A stretch of 20,107 nucleotides of DNA from JASFRS01 sp050114795. GTDB lineage: Bacteria > Pseudomonadota > Alphaproteobacteria > Sphingomonadales > CAKZYD01. This document shows positions 1 to 7,306 of this stretch, piece after piece. A program made the translations under genes and the position numbers. The notes under the pieces are model-generated. The model searched no databases, was not told the DNA's origin, and saw nothing but the letters and a program-made list of their open reading frames with translations. Within the stretch, counting starts at the first letter, position 1. Each line of letters starts with the position of its first letter. Where the stretch lies: NCBI GenBank assembly GCA_050114795.1, contig JASFRS010000024.1, forward strand, positions 1 to 20,107, read 5' to 3'.

Positions 1-1032
1 ATACCCATTCTCTTCCTCCCGCCCTGGATCAATAAATTCTACATCCTTGATTTAAGCGAGAAAAAGTCTCTGATCCGTTGGCTGGTGGAACAGGGTTTCA
101 CAGTTTATTGCGTATCCTGGGTGAATCCCGATGGCAGCTATCGTGATGTCAGTTTCGAAGACTATATGAAGGAAGGCGCGCTTGAAGCCATTGCCCAAGT
201 GCGCAAATTAGCAAAATGCGATCAGATTCACATCGTCGGCTATTGCATTGCAGGAACACTGTTAGCAGCTACACTTGCTTATTTATCAGCCAAGGGCGAA
301 GCGGATCAGATTAAATCCGCAACCTTTTTCACATCTCAGGTCGATTTCGAAGACGCAGGTGAATTGCAGATATTTGTTGATGAGGAGCAGATTGAAGCCA
401 TTGATCAGGTTATGGCGGAAAAAGGCTATCTGGATGCCGCCTCAATGGCGACCACATTCAACTTGCTACGCTCCAATGACCTGATTTGGTCTTTCGTGGT
501 GAATAACTATCTTCTTGGGAAAGAACCCTTCCCCTTTGACCTTTTGTATTGGAATGCCGATTCAACGCGGATGCCACGCGCGATGCACCGCTACTATCTC
601 GAAAACTTCTATCTTAAGAATAATCTCATCAAACCAGGTGGCATTAAATTAGACGGCGTGCCCATAGATCTCACCAAGGTACAAACTGATATTTATATCC
701 AAGCTGGGAAAGAGGACCATATTGCACCTTTTGAATCGGTTTATAAAATTCCAGATCATTTTTCTGGCCCGACGCGTTTTATTTTAGCCGGGTCAGGTCA
801 TATTGCAGGCGTCATTAACCCACCCAGCGCCAATAAATACCAATACTGGACCAATGATAATCGAGAGAAGACGCCAGAAGCTTGGCTTGAAAAAGCAGAA
901 GAGCACCCTGGGTCCTGGTGGCCGGACTGGCATGACTGGCTGAAGTCCCATTCCACGGCAAAAGTCAAAGCGCGCAAAGTAAAAAATAGTTTAGAGCCAG
1001 CGCCAGGGTCTTATGTAAAAGTCAGAGAATAA
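1..1032 (+). CDS. phaC: Class I poly(3-hydroxyalkanoate) synthase, 3' part only
   Basis: The reading frame is open from base 1 and ends at TAA 1030-1032, so about 343 C-terminal residues are present and the 5' end lies outside the window. The enzyme polymerises (R)-3-hydroxyacyl-CoA into storage polyester at the granule surface. The fragment opens with the PhaC-typical PPWINKFYILDL motif. The lipase-like box GYCIAG gives the catalytic Cys (codon 82 of the fragment, bases 244-246). The Asp of EDHIAP (about codon 239) and the His of GSGHIAG (about codon 267) complete the Cys-Asp-His triad. The box has Ala where many synthases have the first Gly of GG, which I regard as ordinary variation. Class I is inferred from overall similarity and from the absence of phaE or phaR next door. 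Any GTG or ATG inside the frame is internal, not a start. Confidence 0.95.
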   Translation: MPILFLPPWINKFYILDLSEKKSLIRWLVEQGFTVYCVSWVNPDGSYRDVSFEDYMKEGALEAIAQVRKLAKCDQIHIVGYCIAGTLLAATLAYLSAKGEADQIKSATFFTSQVDFEDAGELQIFVDEEQIEAIDQVMAEKGYLDAASMATTFNLLRSNDLIWSFVVNNYLLGKEPFPFDLLYWNADSTRMPRAMHRYYLENFYLKNNLIKPGGIKLDGVPIDLTKVQTDIYIQAGKEDHIAPFESVYKIPDHFSGPTRFILAGSGHIAGVINPPSANKYQYWTNDNREKTPEAWLEKAEEHPGSWWPDWHDWLKSHSTAKVKARKVKNSLEPAPGSYVKVRE

Positions 1033-1097
1033 CGAGCGTATCACAATTTTTACTTTATATTTAAAATAAGTTTTTCTCGTTATACGAGTAAAAAGAC

Positions 1098-1125
1098 TTG
1101 CGCTTTTGAATAATCAACTTATGGT
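1098..1125 (+). promoter_or_regulatory. Candidate sigma-70-type promoter for the small RNA
   Basis: TTGCGC at 1098-1103 and TATGGT at 1120-1125 are separated by 16 bases and lie downstream of the phaC stop. They would start a transcript near 1131-1133, exactly where the foldable region begins. TTGCGC is a plausible alphaproteobacterial -35, but the match was made by eye. No other promoter-like pair was clearly better in this spacer. Confidence 0.4.
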
Positions 1126-1131
1126 CGCACC

Positions 1132-1282
1132 ACGAGCCCAACTGGAGCAGTGCATAGCAAAGGCCTGCCCACACAGCATTAAGGCCTTTGCACTACATGC
1201 CCCTCCTTATATCGCTCGTACCCTAGCATTTGGGCTTAGACTGGGCGCGGATGGACACTCAAACCATTCGCGCCCTTTTTTT
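1132..1282 (+). ncRNA. Unidentified structured small RNA candidate, about 150 nt
   Basis: The spacer between phaC and the facing gene contains a compact foldable unit. A perfect 10-bp stem pairs 1157-1166 (GCAAAGGCCT) with 1182-1191 across a 15-nt loop, and it can extend outward with bulges to GGAG 1144-1147 against CTCC 1203-1206. AGCCCAA 1135-1141 pairs with TTGGGCT 1230-1236, closing the two ends just before the terminator hairpin. ACGAGC 1132-1137 could instead pair with GCTCGT 1214-1219, and this is mutually exclusive with the closing stem. CCCCTCC at 1200-1206 resembles an anti-Shine-Dalgarno tract. The closed-end, rod-like plan recalls 6S RNA in a general way, but I see no diagnostic sequence of 6S, SRP RNA, tmRNA or RNase P RNA. 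Boundaries are inferred from the promoter and terminator. Confidence 0.5.
1243..1282 (+). terminator. Strong intrinsic terminator (plus strand)
   Basis: Arms 1243-1254 (GGGCGCGGATGG) and 1264-1275 (CCATTCGCGCCC) form a 12-bp stem with one G-T pair and a 9-nt loop. Seven T residues follow at 1276-1282. The T tract is on the plus strand, so it stops transcription from phaC and the small RNA candidate. Its last bases overlap the stop codon (1281-1283) of the convergent gene. On the minus strand the hairpin lacks a following U tract. Confidence 0.88.
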
Positions 1283-1808
1283 AATCCGCGCGATAGAGTT
1301 GAGCGAGCTGCGCATAGCCTTCGGGAGCTTGGCGATTGCGGGCTTTTTCCTCTTCTGTCAGCTGCCGAACGAAACGCGCAGGACGGCCAGCCCACAATTC
1401 CCCTGCCCCTATGGTTTTACCAGGTGTAAGCATTGCACCGGCAGCCAACATAGCATCGCTTTCCACCGTACAGCCATCCATGACAATGGCCCCCAAGCCC
1501 ACAAAACTAAAATCCCTTAGCGTACAACCATGAATCATCGCCATATGTCCAATCAGGCAATCGTTTCCAATGAATGTGCCGTGGGTTTTACGCGTAACGT
1601 GAACTACCGTTCCATCTTGAATATTGCTGCGTTCTCCCATGCGAATGATGTTTACATCACCACGCATAACAACATTAAACCAGATGCTAGACCCTGCGCC
1701 GATTTCCACATCACCAATGATTCGTGCTCCATCAGCGATGAACACATCATCTGCAATGACGGGCGATTTACCGTTGAAAGGCAGAATGCTATAAACTTGA
1801 CCACTCAT
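1281..1808 (-). CDS. Gamma-carbonic-anhydrase-like hexapeptide-repeat protein
   Basis: The 175-residue protein is built of left-handed beta-helix hexapeptide repeats, in the gamma carbonic anhydrase / YrdA / PaaY / CaiE family, which forms trimers with a metal between subunits. Three His residues match the zinc ligands: H70 (TVVH) and the pair H88 and H93 in GHMAMIHG, with the five-residue spacing seen in gamma carbonic anhydrases. Other family marks are the RGDVN segment and the WAGRPAR motif near the C-terminus. Reversible CO2 hydration is possible, but many members have no proven activity, so the function is left open. Its ATG overlaps the argC stop (ATGA, 1805-1808), which indicates translational coupling. 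It is probably the last gene of the dsbD-argC run. Confidence 0.9.
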   Translation of the reverse strand: MSGQVYSILPFNGKSPVIADDVFIADGARIIGDVEIGAGSSIWFNVVMRGDVNIIRMGERSNIQDGTVVHVTRKTHGTFIGNDCLIGHMAMIHGCTLRDFSFVGLGAIVMDGCTVESDAMLAAGAMLTPGKTIGAGELWAGRPARFVRQLTEEEKARNRQAPEGYAQLAQLYRAD

Positions 1809-2932
1809 GGAAAGATCGGAGCGTTCAGAAGACCTGTCGTTTCTTCCAACCCCAACATGAGATTCATATTTTGAATTGCCTGGCCAGACGACCCTTTAAC
1901 AAGATTATCAATCGCAGCAATCACAATGGCCCGATTTTTCTGCCGGTCCTGAAACACGTTTAAGACACAATGATTGGATCCGCGTACATGACGGGTCGTT
2001 GGGATAACACCTTCTTCCAGAACATGAACAAAAGGTTCATTATCATAGCGCTCCAATAACGTATCCCGCAGGTCATCCACGGATTTACCATCACTCATTT
2101 GAACATAGATAGTTTCAAGTTCACCCCGGTTCATAGGCACCAAATGAGGTGTGAACGAGATAGTCAGCGCGCATTCTGCAGCACGCTCTAGTTCTTGCTC
2201 AATTTCTGGCATATGGCGATGACGGCCAATGCCATAAGGGCTTATGGATTCAGCCACCTCACAGAATAGATTCTGTTCTTTTAAAGAGCGCCCGGCCCCG
2301 CTGACACCAGATTTGGCATCAATGATAATACCATGGGGGGAAATTACCTCAGCATGAAGCAAGGGTAATAAAGCAAGGAGCGCGGCTGTGGGATAACACC
2401 CCGGACATGCCACCAGATCAGTAGATTTAATTGCTGTACGATAATATTCACTCAAACCATAAACCGCACGTTTTTGCAGTTCCGTCGCATCATGGCTGCC
2501 ACCATACCAGCGCGCATAAACCTCTGGATCACGCAGCCGGAAATCGGCTGACAGATCAATGACTCGTACTTTAGCCGGAGATGAGGCAATAATATCTGCT
2601 TGGCTTTCGGCCACCAATTCATCCAACAAGCTGTCATTAACAGCATGGAACAGGCCTTTAACAACTTCCTGGCTAGTCGCATGTGGCAAAGCGCAAAAAA
2701 CGACATCTACGTCCAGGCCAGACCATTCCACGTCTTTTAAGGACACGAGGTCCGGCAATGCATAGGTCGCCAGATGCGGGAATGTTTTGCCCATAGGTTC
2801 ACCCGCTTTTCGCTCAGCGGTTAGAAGTGCAATTTCCACATTGGGATGATGAACAAGAAGGCGGACGAGGTCGGCGCCCGTATACCCACTTGCACCTAAA
2901 ACGGCGACGCGATATTTCTTTGACGAAGTCAT
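1805..2932 (-). CDS. argC: N-acetyl-gamma-glutamyl-phosphate reductase
   Basis: This is the third step of arginine biosynthesis: NADPH-dependent reduction of N-acetylglutamyl phosphate to the semialdehyde. The N-terminal Rossmann motif GASGYTGADLVRLL, FCALPHATS, the IDLSADFRL strand and the active-site Cys in CPGCYPT (about C179) are all visible, and a C-terminal GSNHCVLN segment follows. The start is the ATG at 2932, because GGAGGA lies five bases before it. The frame extends to a TTG at 2944, but that would bury the Shine-Dalgarno, so the product is 375 residues. This is longer than the common 340-350, partly because of roughly 25 extra residues between SQEVV and VRVIDLSADF. The neighbouring rplM-rpsI operon is a common alphaproteobacterial setting for argC. 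Confidence 0.96.
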   Translation of the reverse strand: MTSSKKYRVAVLGASGYTGADLVRLLVHHPNVEIALLTAERKAGEPMGKTFPHLATYALPDLVSLKDVEWSGLDVDVVFCALPHATSQEVVKGLFHAVNDSLLDELVAESQADIIASSPAKVRVIDLSADFRLRDPEVYARWYGGSHDATELQKRAVYGLSEYYRTAIKSTDLVACPGCYPTAALLALLPLLHAEVISPHGIIIDAKSGVSGAGRSLKEQNLFCEVAESISPYGIGRHRHMPEIEQELERAAECALTISFTPHLVPMNRGELETIYVQMSDGKSVDDLRDTLLERYDNEPFVHVLEEGVIPTTRHVRGSNHCVLNVFQDRQKNRAIVIAAIDNLVKGSSGQAIQNMNLMLGLEETTGLLNAPIFP

Positions 2933-2955
2933 GTAATCCTCCAACTGATCCTTTA

Positions 2956-2984
2956 TTGCTAGGAGGATTTGCCCCTCATAGCAA
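2956..2984. other. Hairpin in the argC upstream spacer
   Basis: TTGCTA 2956-2961 pairs with TAGCAA 2979-2984. Inside that, GAGG pairs with CCTC across a short loop, with single mismatched bases between the two stems. It lies between the stop of the thioredoxin-like gene and the argC start. No T tract follows on either strand, so it is not a standard terminator. It could be an mRNA processing or stability element, or a weak attenuator. Confidence 0.4.
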
Positions 2985-2988
2985 GGCG

Positions 2989-3594
2989 CTATCGCGCATA
3001 TTTTACAGAACAGCCATAGGGACGGATTAAGGGGTCTTTGACATCTTCTCCAGCGAGAACACTGTTGATGGCCGCGCGAACATAATTGTGGGCCCCTTCC
3101 ACGCTGTTTTTATCATAATAGGGTTGGTCATCAATGGCACCGCCGTAAACCAGTGTGCCTTCCTTGTCTATGACATACATCTGCGGCGTTGTTCGCGCCT
3201 CATAAAGCCGCCCGATATCACCGCTTTCGTCCAAAATAATGTGGTTGGGATAGGCATGACGCTTTTCGGTAAGCCGCTGTGCTTTCTTTCCATCCACATG
3301 ACCCTGCTTTCCCGGCGCTGAGGAAATAATGCTGACCCAGGTGACACCTTTCTCACGCGCTTCTTTTTGCAAGGCCTGCATGTTGCCCGTCTCATAATGT
3401 TTTCGGACAAAAGGGCAATCATGATTAGTCCATTCAAGAACCGTAATCTGCCCCTTTAAGTCACTAAGTTGAAACGGCTTCCCTATATGAGTGGTCCCGG
3501 AAAAACCCGGCGCAGGCTGGCCAATTGGCGGCAATGCAAATACCGAAATACCTTGCACCAAGCCAATGAGTAAAAGGCCAAGCCTGCGAACCAT
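2989..3594 (-). CDS. Secreted thioredoxin-fold / redoxin-domain protein
   Basis: A 201-residue protein with a cleavable-looking signal peptide (about residues 1-20, hydrophobic core then VFA). Its AhpC/TSA-thioredoxin-type domain is marked by LEWTNHDCPFVRKHY, a middle SIISS segment, and TTPQMYVIDKEG (the cis-Pro loop) about 60 residues before the end. Unlike TlpA and ResA it has no CxxC: the only cysteines are C60 in HDCPF and C195 near the C-terminus (PYGCSVKY). A peroxiredoxin-like or two-Cys thiol reaction in the periplasm is therefore possible. The ATG follows the dsbD stop after two bases, so the two are co-translated and DsbD is the obvious electron donor. The partner relationship is inferred. 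The substrate is unknown. Confidence 0.85.
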   Translation of the reverse strand: MVRRLGLLLIGLVQGISVFALPPIGQPAPGFSGTTHIGKPFQLSDLKGQITVLEWTNHDCPFVRKHYETGNMQALQKEAREKGVTWVSIISSAPGKQGHVDGKKAQRLTEKRHAYPNHIILDESGDIGRLYEARTTPQMYVIDKEGTLVYGGAIDDQPYYDKNSVEGAHNYVRAAINSVLAGEDVKDPLIRPYGCSVKYAR

Positions 3595-3596
3595 GG

Positions 3597-5684
3597 TTAG
3601 CCTTTCACAAGATCCGTCAATATGCCGGGCGTTAAAATCTGCCCGAGAACGACCGGCTCCTCACCATCTGGACCAAAATAAACATAAAGCGGCACGCCAA
3701 CGCGGCCAAAGCGCTTAAGGACTGCGCCAATCTCATCATTGCGGCTCGTCCAGTCGCCAACCATGATTTCAACGCCAGCTTGTTTAAAAGCTTCTGTCAC
3801 TACCGCCGTTTTCAATGCCGTGCGTTCATTGACTTTACATGTGATGCACCAGTCCGCCGTAAAATAGAGGAAGGTTGGTTTACCCGCAGCCAAGCGCGCA
3901 TCCAGAGCTTCCGCGGAATAAGCAAGAACGTGCTCATCCACTTCCGCCGTTTGCACGGGACCTCCAGACAGATCTTCGTTCTTAATCATTAGGCCCACAG
4001 AAAGGATCAGACCGGCTAAAGCCACAATCTGCCAAACATTACGTTTGCCACCGCTGGTTTCACCAACGTGTTTAAAGGCCCAAACAGCAACACCGATAGC
4101 CATGAAGGCAAACAAGGCAACGAAGACGGCCGTAGAGCCTGCCTGTGAATTCAGAACATAAAGCAACCAAATCGCAGTCGCCACCATGGGGAAACCCAGG
4201 AATTGTTTGAATGTCTGCATCCAGGCACCCGGGCGCGGCATCCAAGACCGTGTCAATGGCACAAAAGCCAAAACAATGAATGGTAACGCCAAGCCAAAGC
4301 CCAATGCCAAGAAGACACCAAGTGCAACCAAATAAGACTGAGTCAACGCATATGCCAGGACCGGAGCCATGAAGGGCCCCGTACAAGGGGTTGCAACGAT
4401 TGTCGCCAAGGTCCCCGTTACAAAGGCTTCAGATTTACCATCCAATTTTGCAAGCCAGTCACTGCCAACCCCGGCCAGTCGGCCGCCAATTTCAAAGAAA
4501 CCAAACAGGTTGAGCGCCACGGCAAACATCAGGAGCGCCATTAGCCCGACGAAGGTCGGGGATTGGAGTTGGAAGCCCCACCCAACGGCAGAGCCTGCAC
4601 CGCGCACTGCCAGCAATATTGCAGCAACGACGGCGAAACTAACCAAAATTCCAAGCGTGTAATAAACCCCGCTTTCACGTGCAGCCTTTTCATCGCCATT
4701 GGTTTTGGCCAAAGATAATGCTTTTAAGCTCAGCACTGGGAAAACGCAGGGCATTAAGTTTAGAATGGCACCGCCCAAAACAGCAAATAAAAGGATAGAC
4801 GCCAATCCAAGGTCCTCACCGGCTAAACCATCAATGCCATTAGAAGTCGTGGCAACAGCACCACCCCCGGCTTTCGCCGCTGTAAATTCAAAGGCTTCTG
4901 TTGGATTGTCGTCCCCGGTGTCAAGCACCAAAAGCAAGTCTTCCTCATCCTTAGCTTCAAAGCCGAACTTTGTGGAAATTGTGAACCCACCATCAACCAT
5001 TTGCAGGCCCTGCTGAGCTGAATGGTTGAGGAAGTCTTCACTGAAGGGGAAGATATAGGCTGATTTCACATCTCCGGTCTCTAACGGCAGTGGGATGAAA
5101 ATCTCAACCTGTTCACCTTTCACGCTAAATGTTGAAGCCCAATCGGTCCTGACAGGTAAAACAGAACGTGCCTCACTAAAAAATGCTTTTGATGCTTCAT
5201 CCACAGCACCATCACCAGGCATCAGGGTGAAGCTTAAAACCTCTTCTTCCGGCACGCATATTGCGTCATCGCAAACCAGCCAAATGGCATTCGCTACGAA
5301 ATTTAGCGGGCCTTCTGGAAGTGTATCAGGGACATTGATGTCGACAATTAGAGTGTTGCTGTGCCCGTAGCCATAATTGACCAATTCAGAGAATTCGAAT
5401 GTTTCGGGCGGAGGAAATCTAATTTCAGAAGCAGTGAATCCTTCTGGCAATTCCCAATCAATAGCCGTTCTCATTCCCGCATCGCCGGGATTAACCCAAT
5501 AAGTATGCCATCCTTTTTCAGGTGTCATTTTCACGGCAATTGAGAAATCTTTTCCGGGTGCAACAGTGGCACTCTCGGCAAAGAGTTCAACGGTTGTAAA
5601 ACGCTGGTCCGGCGGCACGTCCTGCGCGCTCGCCTGAATACCTACACCAAAGAATAACGCCAAAGCGAAGAATAGCTGTTTCAT
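3597..5684 (-). CDS. dsbD: DsbD-family thiol:disulfide interchange protein
   Basis: An inner-membrane protein that carries electrons from cytoplasmic thioredoxin to periplasmic thiol proteins. From the chosen start (695 residues) it has a signal peptide (MKQLFFALALFF... ASA), an N-terminal periplasmic domain with a Cys pair in CDDAIC (about 138 and 143), and a central membrane domain. The membrane domain carries its two conserved cysteines in LMPCVFP (about 313) and ATPCTGP (about 434). A C-terminal thioredoxin domain with WCITC (about 613 and 616) completes the three-module layout. The frame also opens at a GTG at 5702, but the ATG at 5684 places the signal peptide correctly. The long N-terminal domain resembles the ScsB branch as much as classical DsbD. 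It heads the run with the thioredoxin-like gene. Confidence 0.93.
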   Translation of the reverse strand: MKQLFFALALFFGVGIQASAQDVPPDQRFTTVELFAESATVAPGKDFSIAVKMTPEKGWHTYWVNPGDAGMRTAIDWELPEGFTASEIRFPPPETFEFSELVNYGYGHSNTLIVDINVPDTLPEGPLNFVANAIWLVCDDAICVPEEEVLSFTLMPGDGAVDEASKAFFSEARSVLPVRTDWASTFSVKGEQVEIFIPLPLETGDVKSAYIFPFSEDFLNHSAQQGLQMVDGGFTISTKFGFEAKDEEDLLLVLDTGDDNPTEAFEFTAAKAGGGAVATTSNGIDGLAGEDLGLASILLFAVLGGAILNLMPCVFPVLSLKALSLAKTNGDEKAARESGVYYTLGILVSFAVVAAILLAVRGAGSAVGWGFQLQSPTFVGLMALLMFAVALNLFGFFEIGGRLAGVGSDWLAKLDGKSEAFVTGTLATIVATPCTGPFMAPVLAYALTQSYLVALGVFLALGFGLALPFIVLAFVPLTRSWMPRPGAWMQTFKQFLGFPMVATAIWLLYVLNSQAGSTAVFVALFAFMAIGVAVWAFKHVGETSGGKRNVWQIVALAGLILSVGLMIKNEDLSGGPVQTAEVDEHVLAYSAEALDARLAAGKPTFLYFTADWCITCKVNERTALKTAVVTEAFKQAGVEIMVGDWTSRNDEIGAVLKRFGRVGVPLYVYFGPDGEEPVVLGQILTPGILTDLVKG

Positions 5685-5829
5685 AGGGTCCAATTTACAC
5701 ACAAAATATCACCAAAGTCCCACTGCGGATAAAACATCATACAACACCGCCTACCCGCAGGCTGTTTCTTATCCCCAAACCCCGGTAAGCTCCAAGTCAC
5801 CATCACGTGAGAGAATATGTGATAGCCAA

Positions 5830-5869
5830 GAAAAAAGGCCGCACCCAAATATTGGATGCGGCCTTTTTT
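5830..5869. terminator. Bidirectional hairpin terminator after rpsI
   Basis: GGCCGCA at 5837-5843 pairs with TGCGGCC at 5857-5863, and CC-GG pairs continue inside after one mismatch. A run of A precedes it (5830-5836) and six T follow it (5864-5869), so it can work on either strand. It sits 19 bases past the rpsI stop and is the obvious end of the rplM-rpsI transcript. The rest of the spacer to dsbD (5685-5829) presumably holds the dsbD promoter, but I found no convincing boxes there. Confidence 0.88.
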
Positions 5870-5887
5870 GCTTGATATAGCGCCAAA

Positions 5888-6385
5888 TTAGCGTTTGGAG
5901 AACTGGAAGGACCGACGAGCTTTACGCTTACCGTATTTTTTCCGTTCAACAACCCGGCTGTCACGGGTCAGGAAGCCAGCGGCTTTCAAGACCTTGCGTA
6001 AGGCAGGTTCATAATAAGTCAAAGCTTTTGAAATGCCATGTTTCACAGCACCGGCTTGACCGGACAAACCACCACCAGTAACTGTCGCATAGACGTCAAA
6101 TTGACCAGCGCGCTCAGTAACTTGGAAAGGTTGGTCGATAATCATACGCAATGTCGGGCGTGCAAAATACACTTCCTGATCACGGCCATTGACCTCGATT
6201 TTACCGGTACCGGGCTTAATCCACACACGGGCAATCGCGTCTTTCCGCTTGCCTGTGGCATAAGAACGGCCCTGGGCGTCAATTTTCGGCTCCGGCAGAA
6301 CGACTTCAGCAACAACGCCTTCTTCACCGACTGTGCCTTCTGTCAAATCCTTGAGATCCTCAAGTGTCTGTTTTTCTTCGGCCAT
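5888..6385 (-). CDS. rpsI: 30S ribosomal protein S9
   Basis: Ribosomal protein S9, whose C-terminal tail reaches the P-site tRNA. The 165 residues comprise an acidic N-terminal extension of about 35 residues, usual in alphaproteobacteria, then the S9 core starting at YATGKRKDAIARVW. The core continues with TVTGGGLSGQAGA, HGISKAL and DSRVVERKKYGKRKARR, and ends in the canonical FQFSKR. The ATG at 6385 has GAGGG upstream. It follows rplM by two bases, the standard L13-S9 operon, and ends just before a strong hairpin terminator. Confidence 0.99.
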   Translation of the reverse strand: MAEEKQTLEDLKDLTEGTVGEEGVVAEVVLPEPKIDAQGRSYATGKRKDAIARVWIKPGTGKIEVNGRDQEVYFARPTLRMIIDQPFQVTERAGQFDVYATVTGGGLSGQAGAVKHGISKALTYYEPALRKVLKAAGFLTRDSRVVERKKYGKRKARRSFQFSKR

Positions 6386-6387
6386 CG

Positions 6388-6849
6388 TTACGCCCTCTTA
6401 TTCTTTTCGTTCATGCCGGCGACATCCAGAACGTCTGCCTGCACACCGTCATGAGGATGTTCGCTACCCGCATAAACACGCAGATTGCGCATTTGCTGGC
6501 GACCCAAAGGCCCCCGAGGAATCATGCGCTCAACAGCTTTTTCCACAACACGCTCAGGAAAGCGACCATCGAGGATTTCACCTGCAGTTGCTTCCTTAAT
6601 ACCACCAGGGTGACCAGTATGGCGGTAATAAACTTTGTTTTTACGCTTGTTACCGGTCAGTTTCACTTTATCAGCATTGATGACGATAACATTGTCACCG
6701 CAATCAATATGCGGGGTATAAAGAGGCTTATGCTTGCCGCGCAGATGGCTGGCAACAACGGCTGCCAAACGGCCGAGGACGACATCTTCTGCGTCAACCA
6801 GCAACCATTTTTTCTCCACCTCCGACGGTTTCGCCGAATAGGTTTTCAT
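6388..6849 (-). CDS. rplM: 50S ribosomal protein L13
   Basis: Early-assembling large-subunit protein. The chosen start is the ATG at 6849 (MKTYSAKPSEVEKKW), the family's normal N-terminus, with AAGGTG about eight bases upstream. The frame extends to a TTG at 6867, which has no support. Diagnostic blocks are VLGRLAAVVASHLRGKHK, TPHIDCGDNVIVINADKV, YRHTGHPGG and MIPRGPLGRQQMRNLRVYAG. The 153 residues match the family length. It is the first gene of the ribosomal operon, directly downstream of a good promoter. Confidence 0.98.
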   Translation of the reverse strand: MKTYSAKPSEVEKKWLLVDAEDVVLGRLAAVVASHLRGKHKPLYTPHIDCGDNVIVINADKVKLTGNKRKNKVYYRHTGHPGGIKEATAGEILDGRFPERVVEKAVERMIPRGPLGRQQMRNLRVYAGSEHPHDGVQADVLDVAGMNEKNKRA

Positions 6850-6896
6850 AATACGCACCTTGTCCAAATATAAAGGCTGAACTTTTATTGAGCGCG

Positions 6897-6925
6897 GGTC
6901 TAGAGTAGTTTTAATTCGCAGTCAA
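6897..6925 (-). promoter_or_regulatory. Promoter of the rplM-rpsI operon
   Basis: Read on the minus strand, TTGACT (6925-6920) and TAGACC (6902-6897) are separated by 17 bases. This is a near-consensus alphaproteobacterial housekeeping promoter. Transcription would start near 6890, giving a leader of about 40 bases before the rplM ATG. No other candidate in the spacer is as good. Confidence 0.72.
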
Positions 6926-6982
6926 TCAAAAAACTTGTTGAAAAACACAGATTTAAATATGAGGTATTTTGATACCCCAATC

Positions 6983-7306
6983 TTAAACACCTGTCACTTC
7001 GCCTATCCAATTGAGATAATTCTGGTTTCCCCCAATTATCGGCCAAGCAACAATACAAGGCGTATCATAGCTGTGCATTTCAGTAATACGTTTTGAGGCC
7101 TGTTCTATAAGGGACGTCTGAGTTTTCAGGAATAGGAGGACTTCACTTTCCTCCATCATCCGGCCTTCCCATTTATAAATAGAAGATGCGGCTCCCAAGA
7201 CATTAGCGCAAGCCGCCAAATTCTCATGAACCAGCATTTTTCCGATATGCCGGGCCTCATCACTAGTCCCACAGGTTACGAATAAAGTCGCATAATCAGT
7301 TTGCAT
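6983..7306 (-). CDS. cutA: Divalent-cation tolerance protein CutA
   Basis: A 107-residue CutA1 protein, a small trimeric ferredoxin-like fold linked to copper tolerance in E. coli but of unclear biochemical role. Family marks are the N-terminal VTCGTSDEAR strand, LVHENLAACANVL, SIYKWEGRMMEESEVLLFLKT and the SYDTPCIVAWPI strand, ending in YLNWI. The length matches the family. Its ATG (7304-7306) lies inside the end of ctaA, an 11-base overlap in another frame, so translation is probably coupled. It is the last gene of the long minus-strand run. A short GGTAT/ATACC hairpin just downstream is too weak to call a terminator. Confidence 0.95.
   Translation of the reverse strand: MQTDYATLFVTCGTSDEARHIGKMLVHENLAACANVLGAASSIYKWEGRMMEESEVLLFLKTQTSLIEQASKRITEMHSYDTPCIVAWPIIGGNQNYLNWIGEVTGV

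Noticed and set aside
1030..1082. TAACGAG/CTCGTTA inverted repeat right after phaC, as a phaC terminator
   Set aside because: The arms are 7 bp around a 39-base AT-rich loop, and the T run is inside the loop, not after the stem. The real terminator is at 1243-1282.
1106..1429. Plus-strand open frames across the phaC downstream spacer
   Set aside because: They run antisense into the carbonic-anhydrase-like gene, have no Shine-Dalgarno or recognisable protein features, and overlap the structured RNA and terminator.
6961..6978. GGTAT/ATACC hairpin after cutA as a terminator
   Set aside because: The stem is only five base pairs and no T tract follows on the minus strand.
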